Shown here in pieces: positions 7,998 through 14,935 of a stretch of 33,835 bases of DNA. The stretch is from an archaeon (lineage in GTDB: Archaea > Micrarchaeota > Micrarchaeia > Anstonellales > Bilamarchaeaceae). The notes beneath the pieces are model-generated. The model was not told the DNA's origin and ran no database searches. It saw nothing but the letters and a program-made list of their open reading frames with translations. Both the position numbers and the translations under genes were made by a program. Where the stretch lies: NCBI GenBank assembly GCA_020052735.1, contig JAGVON010000051.1:1-33835 (forward strand), in the 5' to 3' direction. How positions within the stretch are numbered: the first letter of the stretch is position 1; the number at the start of each line of letters is the position of its first letter.

Positions 7998-8882
7998 ATG
8001 AAAATCGTGATTGCGCTGGGGGGGAACGCGCTAATCCTTCCGGGGCAGAAGGGCACTGCTTCCGAACAGATAAAGAACGTGCAGAAGACTTGCAGGCAGC
8101 TGCGCATCCTTGAGGAGGAGCATGAAATAGTTGTTACGCACGGGAACGGGCCCCAGGTCGGGAATTTGCTGATCCAGCAGAAGGAGGCGAACGGAAAAGT
8201 GGCGGAGATGCCCCTGGACGTTTGCGGGGCGATGACACAGGGCCAGCTGGGGTATTGGATGCAGCAGGAGATGAGGAATGAGGGGCTGCATGCCACGACC
8301 ATTGTGACGCAGACGCTTGTGGATGCGAAGGACCCCGCATTTAAGCATCCGACCAAGCCGGTTGGGCCTTTCTATAAAGAAAAACATGAAGGGATGGTGC
8401 AGGATGCAGGGCGAGGATATAGAAAAGTGGTCGCTTCGCCCATTCCCGTTGAGATTGTGGAGATAGATGCGATAAAGGCGATGATTGCAAAGGGGCTTGT
8501 GGTGATTGCTTCCGGAGGAGGGGGGATTCCGGTCATTAGAAAAGGGGGAAAACTGGTCGGGGTGGAGGCGGTGATTGATAAGGACCGCGCGGCGCAGGTT
8601 TTGGCGAATGAGATTTTTGCGGATGTGCTGATGATTCCCACCGCGGTGGATTCCGTGAAGATTAATTTTGGAAAAAAGAATGAGAAGGAGATATGGGAAC
8701 TGAGCGTTGATGATGCGGAGAAGCATCTTGCAAATAATGAGTTCGCGGAGGGGAGCATGAAGCCGAAGATTGAGGCGTGCGTCGCTTTCGTGAGGAAGGG
8801 CGGAAAGAAAGCGGTAATCTGCTCAATAGAGAATATAGAGAAGGCGCTGGATGGAAGGGCCGGGACTACGATTCATGCCTGA
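7998..8882 (+). CDS. arcC: Carbamate kinase
   Basis: MKIVIALGGNALI, VVTHGNGPQVGNLLIQ, VIASGGGGIPV, DKDRAAQVLANEIFADVLMIPTAVDSV: diagnostic carbamate kinase motifs. Confidence 0.95.
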   Translation: MKIVIALGGNALILPGQKGTASEQIKNVQKTCRQLRILEEEHEIVVTHGNGPQVGNLLIQQKEANGKVAEMPLDVCGAMTQGQLGYWMQQEMRNEGLHATTIVTQTLVDAKDPAFKHPTKPVGPFYKEKHEGMVQDAGRGYRKVVASPIPVEIVEIDAIKAMIAKGLVVIASGGGGIPVIRKGGKLVGVEAVIDKDRAAQVLANEIFADVLMIPTAVDSVKINFGKKNEKEIWELSVDDAEKHLANNEFAEGSMKPKIEACVAFVRKGGKKAVICSIENIEKALDGRAGTTIHA

Positions 8883-9439
8883 GTCGCTTCCAGTATTTCC
8901 GCCAGCCTGTCCGCGTCGAAAGTGACCACTTCCTCCGTGAATTCCACCCCGTCTGCCTTGGATGTGGTGGGGAGCTTGCAGTCTGCCAGCGTCCTTAGTA
9001 TTTCATCAGGATGTTTTTCCGATATGAAAGCCAAAGCTCCAAACTCGTCCGCGGTAAGGCTCCTTTTCGGCTTTCTATAAACCAGTTCAGTGGCCATGTT
9101 CAGTATCCTGGCTCCTGCCGCCGCCTTCGCATCCGCATCCTTGGAGCGTGTTGCGACCGCCATGATTGCTCCGGTGTCTGTAAGGACGTCGAGTATGCCT
9201 GAGAGCATCTCAACCGCCTTTTCCCCAACTTTCGGGTCACCGTTCTTTGCGACGTAGGCAAGTGCCCTTTGGTTGTCGCCTATTTTCCCGAGCGTTGAAA
9301 GCGCGAGTTGCAAATCCTGTCCGCAAATCAGCCTTGCGAGCCCCCTATTGTTTTCCGAAGGCGCTGCTTTTCTGTCCGCGCCCTTCCCACCTGCCACACC
9401 TAGAGCGGAAACGGTGCCTGTCTCTTGTGCTAATGCCAT
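8873..9439 (-). CDS. Hypothetical alpha-helical (HEAT/ARM-like) protein
   Basis: MALAQETGTVSALG...; helical-repeat composition; convergent with arcC with a 10-nt 3' overlap. Confidence 0.72.
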   Translation of the reverse strand: MALAQETGTVSALGVAGGKGADRKAAPSENNRGLARLICGQDLQLALSTLGKIGDNQRALAYVAKNGDPKVGEKAVEMLSGILDVLTDTGAIMAVATRSKDADAKAAAGARILNMATELVYRKPKRSLTADEFGALAFISEKHPDEILRTLADCKLPTTSKADGVEFTEEVVTFDADRLAEILEATQA

Positions 9440-9494
9440 GACACTAATATGTGTGGAGAAACATTTAAGTATGTAAGCCACAGAGAATATGGTT

Positions 9495-10007
9495 ATGACT
9501 GACCACACTTATCGCAGGCCAAGGTTTTTCCCGGAACACATGGACCCCAAACGGGCGGAAAGGATGAAAGCCGTGGGCATGGCGAGACTGTTCGAAAAGT
9601 ATGGCGGACCGCAGACTGAAATGGTTGCGCCACAGCCCGTGGTGTGCGAGCCGAGGGTGAAGAAAAGAAGCTTCTGGAACCCAAAGCAGGTAAGGGAGAT
9701 GGGCGATTCGGAGCTGAGAGCCAGGGCAAGCCGGCTGGAGAGGACGGATAATATTATATCCTCTATAGGAATTGCGGCTATATTTGCAGACGCCATTGCA
9801 TGGACGGGCCGCATAGCCTACGAAGCGGTGGTGAATGGGCTGGAGGCAGTCAGGGGCAAGGGATTTGACATGTTTGACAAAGCCGCGCTTGCGGGAGCGG
9901 GCACAGTAATACTCGTGCTGCTCCTTTCAAGAGTTAACCTGGCAGATGGGAAGGGCGAATGCTACAAGGAACTGTTGAAGAGGGCGGACGCAAAGAAACC
10001 GGAGTAA
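9495..10007 (+). CDS. Orphan small membrane protein (two predicted TM segments)
   Basis: Basic N-terminus with QPVVCEPRVKKR, hydrophobic segments IISSIGIAAIFADAIAW and AALAGAGTVILVLLLS. Start could be 9489. Confidence 0.7.
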   Translation: MTDHTYRRPRFFPEHMDPKRAERMKAVGMARLFEKYGGPQTEMVAPQPVVCEPRVKKRSFWNPKQVREMGDSELRARASRLERTDNIISSIGIAAIFADAIAWTGRIAYEAVVNGLEAVRGKGFDMFDKAALAGAGTVILVLLLSRVNLADGKGECYKELLKRADAKKPE

Positions 10008-10012
10008 TCTTT

Positions 10013-10441
10013 ATGTACAGGACACTAACACCTGCCGGAACCCGTGATTTGGCCAGAATGGACCGGGTGCGAGTTGCCGCTAAGGCGGCATTCGGCAGGC
10101 GGATGAAAGACGATTTGCTTGTGGAGAGGGAAGTGCCGCCGGTGGTGTATGAACCTAAGGAGACGCCGAAAGAAAAAGCACGATGGCGCATAAGAGCCAA
10201 AAGGGCAAAAATAGCTACTTTTGTAGGTTCAGTGATTACTTCGGCAATGGCCGCAGGTTCATACTGTGATTTCCTTGGGGGCGGGCGTGGCTTGTATTCC
10301 CGCATTTTCGGCAACCTGGACAGCCCGGCGGTTGCATATATTTTCGGAGCTGCAACCCTGGCACTTGGAGTTACCCATTTTGTGCTGTACGTCAGAACTT
10401 ACCGAATGGAGATCCAGGCAGCAAACGGGCAGGCGAAATAG
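10013..10441 (+). CDS. Orphan small membrane protein (two predicted TM segments)
   Basis: ATG 10013 with GGAG upstream; contains PPVVYEPKETPKEK and two hydrophobic segments. Confidence 0.7.
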   Translation: MYRTLTPAGTRDLARMDRVRVAAKAAFGRRMKDDLLVEREVPPVVYEPKETPKEKARWRIRAKRAKIATFVGSVITSAMAAGSYCDFLGGGRGLYSRIFGNLDSPAVAYIFGAATLALGVTHFVLYVRTYRMEIQAANGQAK

Positions 10442-10471
10442 TTTTAATCTCTCTTTGCTAATTCTGTGCAT

Positions 10472-10882
10472 ATGGCTGAAATAAGGCAGCTGCACGAGAA
10501 GCCTGTTTTTAGGGAAAGGTTCAAAGCTTGGAGATTCAGGACTTACGAAAGATTGCACCTGCGCAGTAAGCCGCGTGAAGTAACAGAGCAGGTACCGGTG
10601 CAAATGCCCCAGCAGAAAATGCAGGCGGCCGAAGAAAGGGTACTTGCCTCCGGGTTCCGTAAGCGCATGTTTGCCATTGTGATGACGGAACTGGGCAAAG
10701 CGGCTGCTTTCATAGGAGGTTTTTATTGTGTGTTTCAGCCCAATAGGATTATCGCGGCACTTGGGTTAGTTGGCGTACTCTCTGTGATATGGCTGGAGAA
10801 AGCAGGGGAAACCATAGATGAGAAAATCAGAAAGGGCATATGCGTCAAGGTTGAAGAGCTTAAAAGAACCTCAAATAGCTAG
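10472..10882 (+). CDS. Orphan small membrane protein (two predicted TM segments)
   Basis: MAEIRQLHEKPVFRERF...; basic N-terminus followed by LGKAAAFIGGFYCVF and IIAALGLVGVLSVIWL. Confidence 0.7.
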   Translation: MAEIRQLHEKPVFRERFKAWRFRTYERLHLRSKPREVTEQVPVQMPQQKMQAAEERVLASGFRKRMFAIVMTELGKAAAFIGGFYCVFQPNRIIAALGLVGVLSVIWLEKAGETIDEKIRKGICVKVEELKRTSNS

Positions 10883-10931
10883 GGCGCTGGGATTTCGCAA
10901 GGGTTTTAACTTCTTTTTGTGAATTGGAAGC

Positions 10932-12008
10932 GTGAACGTTTTCAGAGGGCTTGAAGGGATACGCGGAAAGGGCGTGTTCCGCAACGAGGACGCATTCAAT
11001 CCGGAATTCCTTCCGGACCAGGTTATCGGCAGGGAGAAAGAGGTCCGCGAAATCGCCTTCAACCTTAAGCCCGTGGGGGAGAAGAGGAGGCCCACTTCCA
11101 TGGTTTTGTACGGCCCTCCGGGAACCGGAAAGACCTGCTGCACCCGTCATGTGCTGAAGGAGCTTACTGAATATACGCAGAGGGCGGAGCCGATTTACAT
11201 TAATTGCTGGAGGCACTCCACGCGCACTGCTGTTCTCTCCGTAATATTGGAAAAGTTTGATGCAATCATGCCGCGGAGGGGCATAAGCTCCGAGGAACTG
11301 TTGCAGAGGACCGTGGAATTGATGAAGAAGAGCGGCAAAATCCCCATCATCGTATTGGATGAGGCGGATGCGCTCATAGACGAGGAGGAGGGCGGCTTAT
11401 TCTACGATTTGTTGCGCATGGGGGAGACGGAGAAACTGAATGTGGGCGTGATTGCGATTACGAACAGGGAGGATATTCTCGCTTTATTGGATAGGAGGAT
11501 TAGAAGCTCATTGATGCAGGCGGAAGTTGAGTTTAAGCGGTATGCCCCGGGAGAACTAAAAGAAATCCTAAAGGAGAGGGCAAAGGCCGGGCTGGTTCCC
11601 GGTTCGTGGGACGAGGAGGCGCTCGGGGTGTGTGCAGCCTTCGCTGGGAAGAATGGCGGGGATGCTCGCATAGGGATTACGCTCCTTTGGTTGGCGGGAA
11701 GGAGGGCGGAAGCTGGAAGCGGGCACATTACGGTTAAGGAAGTGGAGGAATCCAAGAATAAAGTATTGCAGGAAATAAAGGAAAAGAAGGCGGAACTGCT
11801 TGACGAGAACGACAAGGAACTGCTGGAATTCATAAAGAAGAAGGGGAGGGCGACAAGCGGAGACATCTATTCCGCATTCAAGGGGGTGAGCGAGAGGACA
11901 ATACGGGAGCACCTGGGAAAATTGGGGAGCATGGGGCTGCTTGAGATGGAAACGCTCACGGAGGAAGGGAAGAAGGGAAGGACGCGATTGTTCAGGGCGA
12001 AAATATAG
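10932..12008 (+). CDS. Orc1/Cdc6-type replication initiator (AAA+ with C-terminal winged helix)
   Basis: GTG start; Walker A VLYGPPGTGKTCCTRHVL, Walker B IIVLDEADALID, sensor VIAITNREDILALLDRRIRSSL, C-terminal wHTH. Confidence 0.93.
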   Translation: MNVFRGLEGIRGKGVFRNEDAFNPEFLPDQVIGREKEVREIAFNLKPVGEKRRPTSMVLYGPPGTGKTCCTRHVLKELTEYTQRAEPIYINCWRHSTRTAVLSVILEKFDAIMPRRGISSEELLQRTVELMKKSGKIPIIVLDEADALIDEEEGGLFYDLLRMGETEKLNVGVIAITNREDILALLDRRIRSSLMQAEVEFKRYAPGELKEILKERAKAGLVPGSWDEEALGVCAAFAGKNGGDARIGITLLWLAGRRAEAGSGHITVKEVEESKNKVLQEIKEKKAELLDENDKELLEFIKKKGRATSGDIYSAFKGVSERTIREHLGKLGSMGLLEMETLTEEGKKGRTRLFRAKI

Positions 12009-12020
12009 TGGAATGGGCAC

Positions 12021-12070
12021 GTTTAGCTGAACTAAACGATATGTTTAAAAATATTAAACAACTTGTTTAA
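12021..12070. promoter_or_regulatory. Operator-like array: five alternating half-sites at 11-nt spacing
   Basis: GTTTAG(12021) CTGAA CTAAAC(12032) GATAT GTTTAA(12043) AAATA TTAAAC(12054) AACTT GTTTAA(12065), immediately before the ATG at 12074. Confidence 0.75.
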
Positions 12071-12073
12071 TCC

Positions 12074-12610
12074 ATGAAAACACTTATCTCGACCAGAGGC
12101 AGGAAGAAAATCCTGAAAGAAATACTCTCAAACCCGGGGAAAGCATATGGGGTAAGGGAACTCGCAACAGCTGTGGGGGTTTCCCCGGGTGCGGTCTCCA
12201 TATTCCTGAGGGCCCTTGAAAAGGACGGAATAATAAAGAAGGGGATGCCTGACCTTTCAAACCCTGAAGTTAGGGCGCTGAAGGTTCTTTTCAACGTGGA
12301 AACGGTGCGTGCGATTTACGGAAAATTAGTGAAGAAATTCAAAATAGGCGGAATGGGCATCTATGGAAGTTGGGCAAAGGGAGAGAATACCGAAGAGAGC
12401 GACCTGGACGTGTGGATCAGGGTGAGGAAGGAACCGCCGCCGCTGGAAACTGCGGAGATCAGGAGGATTGTGAAGGGAGGGGCGGGGGTTGCTAACGCAA
12501 GCATATTATTTGTTACCCCGGAAAGCCTTAGGGGGATGCGGGAGAAGGACAGCGTGTTCTATTCCACGCTCTTCCATTCCTTAGTGATTGGAGGTGAGGG
12601 GATTGCTTAA
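12074..12610 (+). CDS. HTH-fused minimal nucleotidyltransferase (MNT), MntA-like antitoxin
   Basis: N-terminal wHTH (YGVRELATAVGVSPGAVSIFLRALEKDGII) followed by MGIYGSWAKGENTEESDLDVWIRV (GSx10DxD NTase motif). Confidence 0.9.
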   Translation: MKTLISTRGRKKILKEILSNPGKAYGVRELATAVGVSPGAVSIFLRALEKDGIIKKGMPDLSNPEVRALKVLFNVETVRAIYGKLVKKFKIGGMGIYGSWAKGENTEESDLDVWIRVRKEPPPLETAEIRRIVKGGAGVANASILFVTPESLRGMREKDSVFYSTLFHSLVIGGEGIA

Positions 12611-13028
12611 ATTTGAAGGATGCGTCAAGGCGGGGATGCTGCGAACGATGCCGCCTTCCCCGGAACAGGCGCTGCTGAGCATGGAGAAGGCCGAGGAGAT
12701 TCTTGAGGATGCGAAGGCGAACCTTGAGGAGGGAAGGTATAACGCAGCCGCGATGCTCGCCTACGTTTCCATGCTGAATGCCGCGCGAGCGGTGCTCTTC
12801 AAGGATGGCTGGAGGGAGAAGAGCCATTATTGCATAACACGCTACCTTGAGGCAAAGCACGGGGATGTGATCGGGAAGGAAATGGTTGTTTTATTGGATG
12901 ATTACCGGGATACGAGGCACGACGTGCAATATTCCGCCGGGTATAATGCGAGCCCCGAGAAGGCGTCGGGCATGGTATCTTTTGCGGGAAAGTTTCTGGA
13001 GAAGGTCGGGGGCATATTGGAAAAGTAG
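12594..13028 (+). CDS. HEPN-domain protein, HepT-like toxin partner of the MNT
   Basis: Overlaps the MNT stop; ALLSMEKAEEILEDAKANLEEGRYNAAAMLAYVSMLNAARAVLF ... YRDTRHDVQY, HEPN-like. Exact start (12588/12594) uncertain. Confidence 0.85.
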   Translation: MRGLLKFEGCVKAGMLRTMPPSPEQALLSMEKAEEILEDAKANLEEGRYNAAAMLAYVSMLNAARAVLFKDGWREKSHYCITRYLEAKHGDVIGKEMVVLLDDYRDTRHDVQYSAGYNASPEKASGMVSFAGKFLEKVGGILEK

Positions 13029-13049
13029 GCGGTAGGGTCTGAAAATTGG

Positions 13050-13107
13050 TTATACCAGATGGTTTTAAACCAAAAGGTATAATTTTTATAAATAACATAT
13101 GTTATTT
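13050..13107. repeat. Two consecutive palindromic elements
   Basis: Nested TTATACC-AGA-TGGTTT-T-AAACCA-AAA-GGTATAA (13050-13082), then 18-bp perfect palindrome AAATAACATATGTTATTT (13090-13107). Confidence 0.7.
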
Positions 13108-13125
13108 TAAAATAACGAAGGAGCT

Positions 13126-13167
13126 GGGAAAAAAGGAAGGGCGAGGGTGTTCAGGGCGAAATTATGA
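13126..13167 (+). repeat. Imperfect copy of the 3' end of orc1/cdc6
   Basis: In-frame reading GKKGRARVFRAKL* versus orc1/cdc6 end GKKGRTRLFRAKI* (11967-12008); contains an identical 14-nt block TGTTCAGGGCGAAA. Confidence 0.65.
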
Positions 13168-13670
13168 AAATCAACAAGAAAAGCGAAACGAGGATGGAAC
13201 TGAGGGATTACAACTGGACCTTTTTGCTTTTAGGGGGTTTCGGCCTGCTTTTTTTCATTGCAAATGTCCTGCTTTATCTCGCAGGCTATGGAGGGTTATC
13301 ACTTCTGTACCTCGGCTTATCTGCAATAATCGGGCTGGTGAGCCTTTTCTTGTTGGCGGTGGCAAGCAGGCTTGAGGTTAATCTGGATAAGGAAGGGAAT
13401 GAGTTTTCATTTTCGCAAAAGAAGCTGCTTGGCTCATGGGCGAAGAATTATCGGCTGGATGAGATAACTGGGCTGAAGCTGGAGAAAACCAGGTCCGGCT
13501 CCTCAATCTGGAGGGCGCACACCCTCAGATTCTCATTCAAAAAAGGGGCGGAATTGCCCATTACACTTGCATTTATGCGGGATAGCAGAAAGATGGATAC
13601 GCAGATTAAGGCGCAGGCGGAAAAGATAGCGGAATTCTTAGGAATTAAGCTGGAGATTGCCGGTTATTAG
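13164..13670 (+). CDS. Membrane protein, two TM segments plus C-terminal PH-like/beta-rich domain
   Basis: WTFLLLGGFGLLFFIANVLLYL and SLLYLGLSAIIGLVSLFLLAVA, then LEVNLDKEGNEFSFSQKKLLGSWAKNYRLDEITGLKLEK. Confidence 0.75.
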   Translation: MKINKKSETRMELRDYNWTFLLLGGFGLLFFIANVLLYLAGYGGLSLLYLGLSAIIGLVSLFLLAVASRLEVNLDKEGNEFSFSQKKLLGSWAKNYRLDEITGLKLEKTRSGSSIWRAHTLRFSFKKGAELPITLAFMRDSRKMDTQIKAQAEKIAEFLGIKLEIAGY

Positions 13671-13782
13671 TGGTCTTTTGCGTCATCCCGCGTATTTTTA
13701 AACGGTTCCGCACATATATATCCAATAGAGAGAAATCTCGCGCGAAGGCACCCATTTAAACCTTTGCGGAAGAAACCAACAT

Positions 13783-14208
13783 ATGGGTTCGGAAATCAAA
13801 GTAGGAGACGTAATGTCAAAAAATGTCATCTCCGTGACCAGGGACGCCAGCATCATGGAAGTCGCTAAGCTGATGGAAAAATACAATGTCGGCTCCATAG
13901 TGGTCGCGGACAAGAAAAAGGCCGAAGGGATAATCACCGAACGGGACATCGTTAGAAAGCTCGTCGGTAAGGGAAAGGACGTGTCCGAGGCGAAGGCCTC
14001 GGACGCTATGAGCTCCCCATTGAAAGTGATAACGGCTGAGGCGAGCCTTGAAACCGCCGCAAAGGCGATGAAGGAATACAGGATAAAGAGGCTCCCTGTC
14101 ATAAGCGAAAAGAACGAGCTCGTGGGGCTCGTGAGCGAGGGGGACATCATGAAGGTGTTCCCTGCGGTCGTGGACCTTTTGGAAGAAAGGGCCGCGGCTG
14201 AACGTTGA
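13783..14208 (+). CDS. CBS-domain pair protein
   Basis: VGDVMSKNVISVTRDASIMEVAKLMEKYNVGSIVV ... GIITERDIVRKL ... MSSPLKVITAEASLETAAKAM ... RLPVISEKNELVGLVSEGDIMK. Confidence 0.93.
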   Translation: MGSEIKVGDVMSKNVISVTRDASIMEVAKLMEKYNVGSIVVADKKKAEGIITERDIVRKLVGKGKDVSEAKASDAMSSPLKVITAEASLETAAKAMKEYRIKRLPVISEKNELVGLVSEGDIMKVFPAVVDLLEERAAAER

Positions 14209-14276
14209 CATTAACCGGCTGCGCATAGGATGGCGGCGGGAGCACAGCAATGACTTGCCCGTCAACAATGCGCAGC
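14204..14276 (+). other. Candidate structured leader with interleaved complementary segments
   Basis: GTTGAC(14204)...GCTGCGCAT(14218)...GGCGGG(14235)...CCC(14258)GTCAAC(14261)...ATGCGCAGC(14268): perfect 9-bp and 6-bp complements in interleaved order. Confidence 0.4.
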
Positions 14277-14311
14277 TTCCTACTAATCTTCGGAACCCGT
14301 GGAGAGAAGAG

Positions 14312-14566
14312 ATGCTGCTGAACGTGAAAGTGGTTCCCAATTCGCGGGAATTCAGGATAGAGAACAAGGGCGGGGAATGGAAGATTTCCCTGACCGAACC
14401 CGCGGACAGGAACAAGGCGAACATGGAACTGATAAAGAAATTGGAACGGGCAACCGGCAGGCGGGTGAGAATCCTGCGCGGGGGCACGGGAAAAAGAAAG
14501 GTGTTGGAAATTGAAGGCGAAGAAACGGAAATCCTTGGATTACTCGAAAATGCATCGGGAGCGTAA
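14312..14566 (+). CDS. DUF167 (YggU-like) protein
   Basis: MLLNVKVVPNSREFRIENKGGEWKISLTEPADRNKANMELIKKLERATGRRVRILRGGTGKRKVLEI; GGAGAGAAGAG upstream of the ATG. Confidence 0.85.
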   Translation: MLLNVKVVPNSREFRIENKGGEWKISLTEPADRNKANMELIKKLERATGRRVRILRGGTGKRKVLEIEGEETEILGLLENASGA

Positions 14567-14915
14567 GGTGCTCCAGAACCTCATGGAGGACATGGGCGGC
14601 TGCATTGCGATGGTTGAAGGAAAAAAGGATGCCGAAGCGCTCCAGAGGTACGTGGAGAGCGTGATAGAGGTGTCCGGAAGGAACAGGAACGCCTGCGAAA
14701 GGGCCGCAAGGGAAGGGGCGAAGGAAATCGCGGTGCTCACCAACCTGGACGACAGGGGGAACGAGCTGGCTGAAGAGCTTAGCGGCGAGCTGCGCTCATG
14801 CGGCATAAAGCCGAACACATTCCTGCGGAGGAAAATAGGGAGGGTGCTCGGGATTTCGCAGATGGAGAACTTTGAGAGGAAGTTCAAGCAGAGATTGAAT
14901 GAGACAAAACCTTAG
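14550..14915 (+). CDS. Small TOPRIM-domain protein (archaeal UPF0292-like)
   Basis: IAMVEGKKDAEALQRY ... EIAVLTNLDDRGNELAEEL (TOPRIM-like E and DxD motifs). TTG start at 14511 is an alternative. Confidence 0.8.
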   Translation: MHRERKVLQNLMEDMGGCIAMVEGKKDAEALQRYVESVIEVSGRNRNACERAAREGAKEIAVLTNLDDRGNELAEELSGELRSCGIKPNTFLRRKIGRVLGISQMENFERKFKQRLNETKP

Positions 14916-14935
14916 ATGAAAACTAGGTGAGACAT

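Noticed and set aside
10860-10932. Replication origin (ORB elements) upstream of orc1/cdc6
   Set aside because: No recognisable ORB/mini-ORB dyads or unusually AT-rich unwinding region seen; proximity to the initiator alone is not enough.
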